Position numbers and translations under genes: made by a program. Below, piece after piece: positions 51,984 to 61,336 of a DNA stretch of 64,000 nucleotides. Each line of letters starts with the position of its first letter. Position 1 is the first letter of the stretch. The notes under the pieces were generated by a model. That model was not told the origin of the DNA, ran no database searches, and saw nothing but the letters and a program-made list of their open reading frames with translations. Source of the DNA: Lewinellaceae bacterium (GTDB lineage Bacteria > Bacteroidota > Bacteroidia > Chitinophagales > Saprospiraceae); the NCBI GenBank assembly GCA_020636435.1, contig JACJXX010000001.1:2807001-2871000 (forward strand), written 5' to 3'.

Positions 51984-54900
51984 ATGCTGATTTGCAACTG
52001 GTTGCTATTATTATTCCTCGCCATGGCAACCGGGCTGCCGGCCCAATCCCCGCCGGCCGACAACCGCCGGGAGCACATTTTCAGCCCGCAAGCGGAGGCC
52101 ATCGCGCTGGACAGCCTGAGCATTATCCATTCTACTTTTCAACTTCAGGACGCCCGCGACGGCAGCCTGCTCGACACCTCTTATTATGCGCTGGACGACA
52201 ACCGGCTCCTGCTGAAGCCGCCGGCCCTGGGCCTCGACAGCCTCCGCGCCCGGTACCGGGTGCTGCCTTTCCTGCTCGGCAGGCGGTATTTCCACCTCGA
52301 CACCAGCCGGGCAGCCCGGCAGGAGGACGGCCTCATCGGCATTGCCTACAACCCCTACGAGCAACAGGACGAGGCTCTCCTGGATTTCAAAGGGCTGGAT
52401 TACAACGGCAACTTCACCCGGGGTATCTCCTTCGGCAACAACCAGGACCTGGTGCTCAACTCCAGCTTCAACCTGCAGTTGGCCGGCGAGCTGGGCGAGG
52501 GCGTGGAAATCCTCGCCGCCATCACCGACGAGAACATTCCCCTGCAACCAGAGGGCAATACGCAGCAACTCCGGGAGTTCGACCGCATCTTCATCCAACT
52601 GAAAAAAGAGAACAACCGGCTCATCGCCGGCGACTACGAGCTGCAGCGCCCCAACAGCTATTTTATGAACTACTTCAAAAAGCTGCAGGGCGCCACTTTC
52701 AGCAACATCAGCCAGTTGGGAGAAGGGCAACTGAGCAGCAACGCCAGCGTGGCCATCTCCCGGGGGCAGTTCACCCGCAACCTCATTCCCGCCATCGAAG
52801 GCAACCAGGGGCCTTACAAGCTGCGCGGCGGCGAGGGCGAACGCTTCATCATCGTGCTGGCAGGCACCGAAAAGGTTTTCCTGGATGGAGAGCAACTCAG
52901 CCGCGGGCTGGAAGAAGACTACATCGTGGATTACAACCGGGGAGAAGTCACCTTCACCAATAAACGCCTCATCACCAAAGACAGCCGCATTACCGTGGAG
53001 TTTGAATACGCCGACCAGAGTTACGTGCGCTCCCTCTACGCCGCCGGAACCTCCTACGAACGGGGCAAGCTGCGCCTGGACCTCAACTTCTTCAACCAGC
53101 AGGACAGCAAAAACTCTACCGGCGACCTGGGGCTGGACAATGAGCAAAAGCGCATCCTCAGCCAGGCCGGCGACGACCTGAGCACTGCCCTGGCGCCCAG
53201 CATCGACACGCTGGAGGAATTCGTACCCTACCGGGTGTCTTATAAACAAAAAGATACCGTGATCAGCTGTGGGTTTCAGGATACGCTGCTCCGTTACCTG
53301 GTGTTCACCACCAATGCCGACAGCGCCCGATACACCGCCAACTTCTCCTTCACCGGGCCGGGCAACGGGCAGTACGTGCTGGACGCCGGGCAGGCTGCCA
53401 ACGAGCGCGTCTACCGGTGGGTAGGCTTCGGAGCGGACTGCCGTCCCCTGGGCGATTACGAGCCGGTGGTGCAACTGGTGGCCCCCCGCCAGCAGCAGAT
53501 GCTGACGCTGGGCGGGCGTTATGACTTTTCCGCCAATTCGAGCCTCACCACCGAGGTGGCCCTAAGCCGCAACGACCTCAACCGCTTTTCCAGCCTCGAC
53601 AGCGGAGACGACGTGGGGCTGGCCGCCTTCACCGAGTTTAACCGCACCTTTTCTCTGGGCCCCGACAGCTCGGGCTGGCAACTGGCCTCCAACCTGAGCT
53701 ACGAGTTCGTGCACGAAAATTTCGAACCCCTCAACCCCTACCGCAACCCGGAGTTCCTGCGCGACTGGAACCTGGCCAACGTGCAGGGCGTAGGGCAGGT
53801 GCAGCGGGCACAGGAACAGATCGGCCGGGGCGGCCTCAGCCTGCGCAAAGCCGGGCTGGGCAGCCTCAGCTACAGCTTCAGCGGCTTCCTGCGCGATACG
53901 CTCTACGCCGGCACCCGCCACCAACTGCGCCTGCGCAGCCTGACCCGCAACTGGGAGGTGGACCTCGACGGCAGCCTGCTTCAGACGGAAAGCCAGGGGC
54001 AGCGCACCCGCTTCCTGAGGCCGCACGGCACCGTCGCCCGCACCTTCCCGAAACTGGGCGGCCTGCGCATCGGGGCATACGGCGAACAGGAAAAGAGCCG
54101 CCGCTTCGCCGGGGGGGCCGACACCCTGCTGGCCACCAGCTTTTACTACAACCGCTACCGCTTCTTCGCGGAAAACCAGTCGCAGGAGAAGTACAAATAC
54201 GGCGCCAGCGTCAGCCGGCGCATCGACTACGCGCCGGTATCCAACGCCTTTGAAACCAGCACCACCGCCAGCGAGGCCAACGTCAACGGCAGCTGGCAAC
54301 TGCGCGGCCAGCACAACCGCATGCAACTGGCCGGCAACCTGACCTACCGGCAACTGGAGATCGACAAGCCCGGCAGCGCTGCTCAGGAGCCGGGCGAGAC
54401 CTTCCTCGGCCGTTCTGACCTGAGCCTGAACCTGATCAAAGGGGTCATACAATCGGCAACCACCTACGAGATCGGCTCGGGGCAGGAACCCAAGGTAGAA
54501 TTTACCTACGTGCGGGTCAACCCCGGCGAAGGCGCCTACATCTGGCTGGATTCGCTGTACAACAACGACGGCATCATCCAGCCCAACGAAATGGAGGTGG
54601 CGCCCTTCCAGGACCTGGCCGACTACGTGCGCATCACCGCCGTCACCGATGAGTTCATCCGCACCGACAACGTCAACCTCAACCAAAGCCTGCGCCTCAA
54701 CCCCAAGGCCGTCTGGCACAACCCGGAAGGCCTGCGCGGCTTTCTCGGCCGCCTGTCCACCATCTCTACCCTGAGCATCCAGCGCAAAACCCAGAAGGCG
54801 GAGGGCGTCACCCCTTTCAACCCCTTCCAGCTCGACGTAGCGGACACCGCCCTGGTAGCAGTCACCTCCAACATCCGCAACGTGCTCTTTTTCAACCAGG

Positions 54901-55508
54901 CCAACCCCACCTACGACCTGCAGCTGGGCATGACGGACAACCGCAATAAATTCGTGCAGACCTCCGGCTTCGAATCCCGCCGCAACAGCGAGCAATACCT
55001 GCAGGGGCGCTGGAACATCTCCCGAACCTGGAGCACCCGCCTGTCGCTCACCCAGGGACAGCGCACCAGCGACAGCGAATTCTTCAACAACAAAGACTAC
55101 CGCATCGAATCGCTGAAGCTCTCTCCGGAACTGTCCTTCCTGCCGGGCAAGAACTTCCGGGCTACCCTGAAGTACCAACTGCAACTGGATGAGAATACCC
55201 TGGAGCAGGGCGGCGAATCTGCCCGCAACCACGATTTCAACGTGGACGCCCGCTACAACCGATCCACCAAAAGCACCATACAACTGCGGGTGTCTTACGT
55301 GCAGGTCAAATTCGACGGCAACCCCAACTCGCCGGTGGGCTTCGCCATGCTCAACGGCCTGCAGCGCGGCCAGAACTTCCTCTGGAACCTCAGCCTGGAC
55401 CGGCAATTGGCCAGGAATATTCAACTGCGCATCAGTTATGAAGGGCGGAAGACGGGGGAGGCCCGGGTGGTGCATACGGGGAGGGCGCAGGTGGCGGCGA
55501 ATTTTTAG
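51984..55508 (+). CDS. Large outer-membrane beta-barrel protein with SprA-like segment
   Basis: The protein has 1174 residues from the ATG at 51984, picked because it directly opens a signal peptide (LLLLFLAMATGLPAQ). The frame is open to 51732, and an ATG at 51834 would have been in frame before the MITE inserted. Residues ~215-290 (NQGPYKLRGGEGERFIIVLA, then GTEKVFLDGEQLSRGLEEDY, then DYNRGEVTFTNKR) resemble repeated blocks of the T9SS translocon protein SprA. The remaining ~850 residues are alternating polar/hydrophobic strands, and the chain ends in Phe (QVAANF), as outer-membrane barrels do. It may be a porin-like or secretion-related barrel; partners unknown. Confidence 0.72.
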   Translation: MLICNWLLLLFLAMATGLPAQSPPADNRREHIFSPQAEAIALDSLSIIHSTFQLQDARDGSLLDTSYYALDDNRLLLKPPALGLDSLRARYRVLPFLLGRRYFHLDTSRAARQEDGLIGIAYNPYEQQDEALLDFKGLDYNGNFTRGISFGNNQDLVLNSSFNLQLAGELGEGVEILAAITDENIPLQPEGNTQQLREFDRIFIQLKKENNRLIAGDYELQRPNSYFMNYFKKLQGATFSNISQLGEGQLSSNASVAISRGQFTRNLIPAIEGNQGPYKLRGGEGERFIIVLAGTEKVFLDGEQLSRGLEEDYIVDYNRGEVTFTNKRLITKDSRITVEFEYADQSYVRSLYAAGTSYERGKLRLDLNFFNQQDSKNSTGDLGLDNEQKRILSQAGDDLSTALAPSIDTLEEFVPYRVSYKQKDTVISCGFQDTLLRYLVFTTNADSARYTANFSFTGPGNGQYVLDAGQAANERVYRWVGFGADCRPLGDYEPVVQLVAPRQQQMLTLGGRYDFSANSSLTTEVALSRNDLNRFSSLDSGDDVGLAAFTEFNRTFSLGPDSSGWQLASNLSYEFVHENFEPLNPYRNPEFLRDWNLANVQGVGQVQRAQEQIGRGGLSLRKAGLGSLSYSFSGFLRDTLYAGTRHQLRLRSLTRNWEVDLDGSLLQTESQGQRTRFLRPHGTVARTFPKLGGLRIGAYGEQEKSRRFAGGADTLLATSFYYNRYRFFAENQSQEKYKYGASVSRRIDYAPVSNAFETSTTASEANVNGSWQLRGQHNRMQLAGNLTYRQLEIDKPGSAAQEPGETFLGRSDLSLNLIKGVIQSATTYEIGSGQEPKVEFTYVRVNPGEGAYIWLDSLYNNDGIIQPNEMEVAPFQDLADYVRITAVTDEFIRTDNVNLNQSLRLNPKAVWHNPEGLRGFLGRLSTISTLSIQRKTQKAEGVTPFNPFQLDVADTALVAVTSNIRNVLFFNQANPTYDLQLGMTDNRNKFVQTSGFESRRNSEQYLQGRWNISRTWSTRLSLTQGQRTSDSEFFNNKDYRIESLKLSPELSFLPGKNFRATLKYQLQLDENTLEQGGESARNHDFNVDARYNRSTKSTIQLRVSYVQVKFDGNPNSPVGFAMLNGLQRGQNFLWNLSLDRQLARNIQLRISYEGRKTGEARVVHTGRAQVAANF

Positions 55509-55633
55509 GATCCAAAACGACTTGCTCAATCTCTTTTCACTGCCTGCATTTTTCCCAAGAGTCCCAGGCAACCTTTTACCCTCTCCAAGCAACCGAACGC
55601 CCTTTTTTTTGTTTTTCAAATCAAAAAGAAAAC

Positions 55634-56545
55634 ATGCGACAATTTTGTTATTCCATATTTTTCACCCTGCTGGCTGTTAGTGCCTGGGCGCAGCCGGCTA
55701 CTTCTGCGAAATATGCCCCAACTGTTGAAGAAAATGCGTTGCTCTGGGAGATCAGCGGCAAAGAGCTGGCAAATCCTTCCTACCTCTTCGGCACCATCCA
55801 CATGATCGGAAAGGAAGATTTTTTCCTGACGGACGCCACCAAGTCATCCCTTGAAAAGGCCCAGCAGGTAACTTTCGAGATCGACATGGAAGACATGATG
55901 GATGTCGCCAAGCTGGTGCCTTTGCTGATGAAGTCGTTCATGGCCAACGATACGACCCTGAGCGACCTGCTCAACGAGGAAGATTACAAGCTGGTGGAAG
56001 AGCATTTCGAAGCGGTTGGCCTGCCCATGATGTTCCTGAACCGCATCAAGCCCATGTTCCTTTCCGCCCTGGGCGGCGAGGATATGTTCAGCCTGGGCAG
56101 CGGCGAGGAGAGCCAGATGGTCTCCTACGAAATGGAGCTCATGCAGATGGCGCAGGGGCGCCAACTGCCCATTGAGGGGCTTGAAACCGCCGAGTACCAG
56201 ATGAGTATGTTCGACAGCATCCCCTATACCGTGCAGGCCCAAATGCTGGTCGAATCCATCAAGTCGGGAAGCGCCGACGACGGGCAATTCGGCCAGATGG
56301 TTGAGCTTTACAAAAACCAGGACCTGCAGGGCATGCAGTCCATGATGGCAGACGAAGCCTCTGGCATCGGCGGCTACGAAGACCTGCTGCTGGTGCGCCG
56401 CAACCGCAACTGGATACCGGTGATGGGCGAAATGATGATGGCCAAGCCTACCTTCTTTGCCGTTGGCGCCGGCCACCTGGGGGGTGACGAAGGGGTGGTG
56501 GCCCTGTTGAGGGAAGCGGGGTATACGGTGAAGCCTCTAAAGTAG
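55634..56545 (+). CDS. TraB/GumN family protein
   Basis: The protein has 303 residues with a signal peptide (SIFFTLLAVSAWAQ). The TraB/GumN signature is complete: LLWEISGKELANPSYLFGTI with HMIGKEDF at the start, FEIDMED, and a C-terminal FFAVGAGHLGGDEGVVALLR. The paired GTxH and GxGHL motifs are those of the metalloprotease-like fold shared with Tiki proteins, including the two conserved His. Most bacterial members have unknown substrates. The gene follows the large barrel by 125 bases on the same strand. Confidence 0.88.
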   Translation: MRQFCYSIFFTLLAVSAWAQPATSAKYAPTVEENALLWEISGKELANPSYLFGTIHMIGKEDFFLTDATKSSLEKAQQVTFEIDMEDMMDVAKLVPLLMKSFMANDTTLSDLLNEEDYKLVEEHFEAVGLPMMFLNRIKPMFLSALGGEDMFSLGSGEESQMVSYEMELMQMAQGRQLPIEGLETAEYQMSMFDSIPYTVQAQMLVESIKSGSADDGQFGQMVELYKNQDLQGMQSMMADEASGIGGYEDLLLVRRNRNWIPVMGEMMMAKPTFFAVGAGHLGGDEGVVALLREAGYTVKPLK

Positions 56546-56729
56546 GTTTACCCTTGAATGCCGTTAATAATTGGCTGCTCAGTGCCTTGGCCACTGTTTT
56601 CTTTCGATAAAAAGGCGTATATTGGTATGATATTTGCTTTGAACCGCCCTTAGTCGGGCGCCAGTCCCAAAAACGCCTGGCATGCTATGATCAAGAGCGG
56701 GGCTATTTTTTCACCAAAATGCTCCTGCC

Positions 56730-57029
56730 ATGTTTATCCGAGACATACCCAACGCAATGAGCGGCACCATCATTGACGTCCGCTCCCGGGAAGACTACGA
56801 TCTTTCCCATGCCAAAGATTCCATCAATATTCCCTGGGATCTTCACCTGTACTACCTGAATGAACTGGAAGAACTGTCCCAACCCTGGATATTTTGCTGC
56901 GAGGACGGCATCCATTCCAGCGGGGTTGTCCAGTCTCTGAAAATGCTGGGTTACGAAGACGTGTACATCGCCAACCGCTGGTTCGACATCGACCGGGAGA
57001 AGGCCGAGATGCTGGCGAAAGTGGCCTGA
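56730..57029 (+). CDS. Single-domain rhodanese-like protein
   Basis: The protein has 99 residues and is cytosolic. IIDVRSREDYDLSHAKDSIN is the rhodanese entry block, followed by IPWD. The active-site loop is CEDGIHS with Cys57 as persulfide nucleophile (C-x2-G-x2-S). It is the usual length of a GlpE/PspE-like sulfurtransferase. It sits upstream of a small membrane protein gene on the same strand, from which it is separated by a CAAC-repeat hairpin. Confidence 0.87.
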   Translation: MFIRDIPNAMSGTIIDVRSREDYDLSHAKDSINIPWDLHLYYLNELEELSQPWIFCCEDGIHSSGVVQSLKMLGYEDVYIANRWFDIDREKAEMLAKVA

Positions 57030-57046
57030 ACTGCCGGCGTAAAGGA

Positions 57047-57155
57047 GTTGTTTGTTGTTCGTTGAGGGCGGATTGTTTTGCCCAACAACGAACAACAGAC
57101 AACAGACAACGAACAACGAACAACGAACAACAGACAACGAACAACAGACAACCAT
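57047..57155. repeat. CAAC/GTTG repeat hairpin before a start codon
   Basis: A GTTGTTTGTTGTTCGTTG arm (57047-57064) faces a long run of CAACGAACAACAGACAAC-type units (57083-57153) that ends 10 bases before the ATG at 57166. Similar sequence precedes the ATG at 6139. Confidence 0.7.
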
Positions 57156-57165
57156 CCAAACCACC

Positions 57166-57378
57166 ATGCACTACAAAACCGCGACAGCCTGGATTTTTGT
57201 TCTTCTGATGCTCATGATATTTTTCCTGTTCCTTTATCCCACCCCCTTTATGATTGGCCTGGGCGCCGTCGGGCTGCCGATGATGATCCTGGTGCAGGCT
57301 GTGGTGGTGCTGCGCGCCCGGGAAGAGAGCCAACACAGCTTTTCGGATGAAAAGTGGTATGAGGACAGGGAGGAGTGA
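57166..57378 (+). CDS. Small two-helix membrane protein
   Basis: The protein has 70 residues from the ATG at 57166; upstream in-frame codons translate only the CAAC repeat. There are two hydrophobic helices (WIFVLLMLMIFFLFLY and MIGLGAVGLPMMILVQAVVV) followed by a charged tail (REESQHSFSDEKWYEDREE). No family is recognised. It follows the rhodanese gene and could be a membrane partner of it. Confidence 0.6.
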   Translation: MHYKTATAWIFVLLMLMIFFLFLYPTPFMIGLGAVGLPMMILVQAVVVLRAREESQHSFSDEKWYEDREE

Positions 57379-57515
57379 GCGTCATTGTTTCATGGTTTGC
57401 CCGGCAAGGAGCATTGGCCTGCTGCATAGACGGGTTCCTAATGCCCCCATAGGCCAAATAGGCTCCTTTAGCCCGCTGGTCAAAAATTGACGCCCAAGAA
57501 AACGAAATGCTTCCC

Positions 57516-59312
57516 TCACCGCTTCACCACCCTACCCACTCCCAACTCCTCGCCGGATGCCGCCCGCATCGACCAAAAATACACCCCGGACGGCATACTC
57601 GCCAAATCCAACCGCCGCAAAATACCGCCATCCACCATCGCTACGCCCTGCCGCAACACCTCCCGCCCCAGCGCATCATACAGCACCAACTCCGCCGCCC
57701 GCACTCCTGCCGGCAGCCCCTGGGCAGACAACGTAACCACACCGGAGGCCGGGTTGGGAAACACCCGCACCGCCGCCCCCGAACCATCAACCGGCAACAA
57801 ACTACTCACTACAAACCGCACCGTATCGCAAAACGTATCGCTCCCCGTCTGATTGCTGGCCGTCAAACACACCTCATACACGCCCGCTTCCGCGTACGCA
57901 TGCACCGGAAAGCGCTCCGCGCTGCTCTGCCCGTCTCCAAAATCCCAGAGCCAGCTCTCGGGGCTGAAGCGCGTGCCGTCGTAGAAGGCTACTTGCAGGG
58001 CAGCGCTGTCTTCGACGGAGTAGCTGAAGGCCGCCTGCGGCGGCGGGTTGTCGATGCCGAGGGTGTCGCAGGGGCTGCCGTCTAAGGGGCCCAGGCCGTA
58101 GTAGGGGAAGTTGGGGATGCTTTGGTAGTTTAGGGTGGGGATTTCTAAGGCGTGCTGTTCTACGTTGCAGGCCAGTCCCTTTTGGTTGGGGGAGTGGATG
58201 ATGTGAAAGTAGTTGGCGTTGGAGGAGCAATTGACATAGATTTTGCCGTTGGGGGCAAGTTGGGCGGCGTGAAAAGGAGTAGTAGTGTTAGCGGGAGATA
58301 CAAACCCGTCATTTGCTGCCACCAAAGTTCTTGATGCGGCGATGTCTCCCGCCAATAGGTCGAACTGCCAGATATTAATAAATCCGATTACATAAAGGAA
58401 GCGGCCGTTTTCAGAGATGGCTATGCCCTCGCCCGCAAAGGCGGCATCTTGGAAAACAATTTCCACAGTGTTCGACAGTCGCCCATTGCACCTGTCGAAA
58501 TCGTAAATATTCAGGCAGTGGTCAGCATCATCGCCGGCGTTCACAATAGTTAAGCGGGCATATCGGGCACCATCAGGAGAAAAAACGGCACTCCCGCCGC
58601 CGTCCATAACCGTCCCTCCAAGTGCCTGAATAGAAATATCCTCCACTCCTTGCGGCCCGAACAACAAAGTATAATACTGGTTAGTATTGGCTTCCGGATC
58701 GAGCAGCCACCAATCCCGCCCGTTGGCATGCCGGATAGCCATGAGGCTTCCCCACCGGAGCGTGTCTTGTACGAGCGATATGTTTTTTTCTATTACCTGC
58801 CCTTGGCTATTATTTAAGCTCATATCTATTTTAGTGTAATAAAGGTTCTGGGTCCAATGACCATCTATATATTCATCCGGCGCCCACTCTCTATCTTCAT
58901 GAAAAAGGTAAACCATAGAATCTGCACTCGGCTTGACTAAGAATATAGCTCCTTGAAGCATTAAATAGCCATCGTTCCCAATATCCCCTGATAATTCGCT
59001 AGGCCCCAGGCCAGTGGCCAGCGTATCGTTTAAAGAATTCCTTAACTCCATTCCATTAGTATAAGCCCATAAATCACCAGCTGCACTACTGATATTAGCA
59101 TTAGTCCTCCAGAAGTTCATATCCAGGTCAAAACCAGTTACCGTAGGAGGTTCGGTACGGAAATCCAACTGGGTTACATCCCATTGCCCCCCGCCTAATG
59201 GAGCGCTTCCCACCAACCAGGTGTAATCCCGTTTTTCTCGCTGGAACAGTTCCTGCGCTTGTCCATAAATGAAGAAGGCAAAAAAGCATATTATCGTAAG
59301 CATATTTTTCAT
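57516..59312 (-). CDS. Secreted propeller-PKD protein, T9SS cargo (tandem paralogue 1)
   Basis: The protein has 598 residues with a signal peptide (MLTIICFFAFFIYGQAQ). Residues ~25-400 are a seven-bladed-propeller-like region with distinctive motifs (RREKRDYTWLVG-like start, NGRDWWLLDPEAN, FSPDGARYARLTI, LAPNGKIYVNCSSNANY). A PKD domain lies at ~422-487 (SWLWDFGDGQSSAERFPVHA). The T9SS sorting domain fills the last ~75 residues (VRVFPNPASGVVTL ... SGVYFWSMRA). It is a close paralogue of 61724-63511, nearly identical from about 400 onward. It is downstream of, and probably co-transcribed with, the beta-helix gene. Confidence 0.88.
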   Translation of the reverse strand: MKNMLTIICFFAFFIYGQAQELFQREKRDYTWLVGSAPLGGGQWDVTQLDFRTEPPTVTGFDLDMNFWRTNANISSAAGDLWAYTNGMELRNSLNDTLATGLGPSELSGDIGNDGYLMLQGAIFLVKPSADSMVYLFHEDREWAPDEYIDGHWTQNLYYTKIDMSLNNSQGQVIEKNISLVQDTLRWGSLMAIRHANGRDWWLLDPEANTNQYYTLLFGPQGVEDISIQALGGTVMDGGGSAVFSPDGARYARLTIVNAGDDADHCLNIYDFDRCNGRLSNTVEIVFQDAAFAGEGIAISENGRFLYVIGFINIWQFDLLAGDIAASRTLVAANDGFVSPANTTTPFHAAQLAPNGKIYVNCSSNANYFHIIHSPNQKGLACNVEQHALEIPTLNYQSIPNFPYYGLGPLDGSPCDTLGIDNPPPQAAFSYSVEDSAALQVAFYDGTRFSPESWLWDFGDGQSSAERFPVHAYAEAGVYEVCLTASNQTGSDTFCDTVRFVVSSLLPVDGSGAAVRVFPNPASGVVTLSAQGLPAGVRAAELVLYDALGREVLRQGVAMVDGGILRRLDLASMPSGVYFWSMRAASGEELGVGRVVKR

Positions 59313-59327
59313 AAGCCAAATGCAAAA

Positions 59328-59362
59328 GCAGCCATAGCGCAGATTTTCTGCACTATGGCTGC
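59328..59362 (-). terminator. Intercistronic hairpin (module 1)
   Basis: GCAGCCATAG pairs with CTATGGCTGC, with an inner GCAGATTTTCTGC stem. On the minus strand it stands 15 bases after the beta-helix stop and is followed by TTTTGC and then the propeller start. The equivalent junction in the duplicate module has a related hairpin. Confidence 0.6.
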
Positions 59363-59377
59363 CAAGTGAACAATAAA

Positions 59378-61336
59378 TTAATTCAGGATCACCAGCTTGT
59401 GTAATGAAATCAGAGTTTCATTTCTGTACACCTTAAGGAAATATAAACCATCGGGTAGCTGGGGTAAATGAATGGTATGGCGGTTTTCTTCGGGAGAAAG
59501 CCTGCGTTTCAACACAGCCTGCCCAACCCGGTTGATCAGTTCTATACGTCCGCAGTAGCCTTCCACAAATAACTCGCTGGAAGCGGGGTTGGGAAATACG
59601 CGGATACCGCCCTCAGGCTCTTGTTGAGTGATCAGCTCGGGAAGGGTATGCCCGCGCAAAGCCTGCCCTTCTTCACAATTATCCTCAAAATCTGTATCAG
59701 TTATCAACTGATACAAGCTTCGAGCGTAATGAACTGCCCGCCCGTCAGAAAGTGGGCAATCTTGTGCAATACTGAGTAAAGCAGTTTCTTGAACGGAATC
59801 CATAGCCGATGTACCCTGCGCAAGAGTGTTGAGGAAAAGTGTATTGAAAGCCTTTTCATTAGATTGGTAAACCGCCGTATCTGTCAAAGCGGCATTGTCG
59901 GTTAAGGCTTGCTGAGCCAGGGCCACCTGGCTTTGCAGTAATACATTTTCCAATGAGTCCAGAGAAATGCACAGCACGCTCGCCTCATCCAACAGGCTAT
60001 CCCGGCTGGCTTCCAGGCCCAGAGTTCCGGCAGCGATCAGGCTATCTTTTTCGAGGATATGGCCAATCAACTCCTGCAATTGGGCTTCCCAACTGTTCAA
60101 TGTTGCACCCTGCAGAGAATCATACTGGAACAATTCTTCTTTTGTTTTTTCCAGAAGATAGTACTGGCTTATCGCCGTATTGGCATTTGCTAGGTAAAAG
60201 CTATCCAGTATCTCGTCTGAAGGCCATTCAATAGCTTCGCTTAGCTGCTTGTATAGCTGAAGCTGGGCTGTCCAAAGTAGGGCCTCTCCGTAGAGGCTGT
60301 CCTGTAGTGCGCCCCGCGCAACTTGACGGTGGATATCTTTGGGCCCACCTGGTTCTACTATACCGCCAGGAATGCATATCCCTGCTTCTCCCTCTTCATC
60401 AACCGGGAACCAAGTATCAATTAAAAATTGAAGTGGAAAACCATTAATATTCGGAAATGCAAAGGAAGAAGGGCTAATAGGTGGGCCGTCGTCATTAACA
60501 GGATAACTGTTAAATGCTAAATCGTTTAACCCACTCCCAAAACTCACCGCCGCCGCCCCCTCATACCCCTCATTCGGCAGCCCCGTATTCACCTCCCATA
60601 AATTGCCCGTATGGCTCTGCTGTCCAATCACCAGGCTGTTCCTATACACTAGCCCCCGGCCCATGCCCAACTCGCCGGGCAGGAAGGTATTCGTACTCAC
60701 CGTACTCCCCATGCAAGAACCCTCAAACTCCACCCCCGTGCCCAGCTCCGTGAACGTATTGCAGTCGAAAACGGAGTTGCTGCCATCCAGCACATCCAGG
60801 CCTACGAAGAATAGGTTATCCGGCCCCGGGCCGGCCACGTAGTTTTCGCGGATGGTACAATCCACGGCCCCATTGACGCGGATGCCGGCGGCCGTTTGCA
60901 CGGCCTGTTCCATATAGATATCATTGCTGCTGGCTTCCAGGCCATTCACGCCCCGGAGGCGGAGGCCAAAGCCCTTGCCCGCCAGAGTGACGGTATTGGA
61001 GCGGATGGCTGCGTCGGCGAAGGCAATGCCGGTTTCCTCGACGTTGATGCCCCGGCTTGTGGTAGTGATGTCGTTGCCGGCTACTTCCAAAACCGGCAGG
61101 GGGGCGTTGCTCAGCAAGTCGATGCCCGTCCGGCTGACTTCCATGAGGTTGCCGTTGACGAACACCTGGCGGCCCTGCGCCAATTGTACCTGTACGCCAA
61201 AGCCGCAGGCCGTCATGTAGTTATTGGCAATGTCGGCCGCTGTGCCTTCTACCCAGATGGCGCGGGCGCATTTGTGGAAGGAAGGGCCGTCGGTGCGGCT
61301 AAAAGAATACTGGTTTGTCATAAATATAATTTTCAT
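59378..61336 (-). CDS. Beta-helix T9SS protein lacking a signal peptide (5'-truncated paralogue 1)
   Basis: The frame has 652 residues. It begins MKIIFMTNQYSFSRTDGPSF and enters beta-helix coils at once (NNYMTACGFGVQVQLAQGRQ, NSVFDCNTFTELGTGVEFEG), with no signal peptide, unlike every other T9SS protein here. This suggests loss of the 5' end. Residues ~345-560 are long helices with repeated SLYGEALLWTAQLQLYKQLS-type blocks. The tail (GGIRVFPNPASSELFVEG, then YCGRIELINRVGQ) is a T9SS sorting domain. Its C-terminal third matches the gene cut by the right window edge. Upstream lie repeat DNA and the paralogous module. Confidence 0.8.
   Translation of the reverse strand: MKIIFMTNQYSFSRTDGPSFHKCARAIWVEGTAADIANNYMTACGFGVQVQLAQGRQVFVNGNLMEVSRTGIDLLSNAPLPVLEVAGNDITTTSRGINVEETGIAFADAAIRSNTVTLAGKGFGLRLRGVNGLEASSNDIYMEQAVQTAAGIRVNGAVDCTIRENYVAGPGPDNLFFVGLDVLDGSNSVFDCNTFTELGTGVEFEGSCMGSTVSTNTFLPGELGMGRGLVYRNSLVIGQQSHTGNLWEVNTGLPNEGYEGAAAVSFGSGLNDLAFNSYPVNDDGPPISPSSFAFPNINGFPLQFLIDTWFPVDEEGEAGICIPGGIVEPGGPKDIHRQVARGALQDSLYGEALLWTAQLQLYKQLSEAIEWPSDEILDSFYLANANTAISQYYLLEKTKEELFQYDSLQGATLNSWEAQLQELIGHILEKDSLIAAGTLGLEASRDSLLDEASVLCISLDSLENVLLQSQVALAQQALTDNAALTDTAVYQSNEKAFNTLFLNTLAQGTSAMDSVQETALLSIAQDCPLSDGRAVHYARSLYQLITDTDFEDNCEEGQALRGHTLPELITQQEPEGGIRVFPNPASSELFVEGYCGRIELINRVGQAVLKRRLSPEENRHTIHLPQLPDGLYFLKVYRNETLISLHKLVILN

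Noticed and set aside
53562..55619. Long minus-strand ORF (685 codons) opposite the barrel gene
   Set aside because: It is an antisense reading of a GC-rich gene; composition is Val/Ala/Gly-rich without domain-like sequence, and the plus strand encodes a protein with a signal peptide and barrel features.
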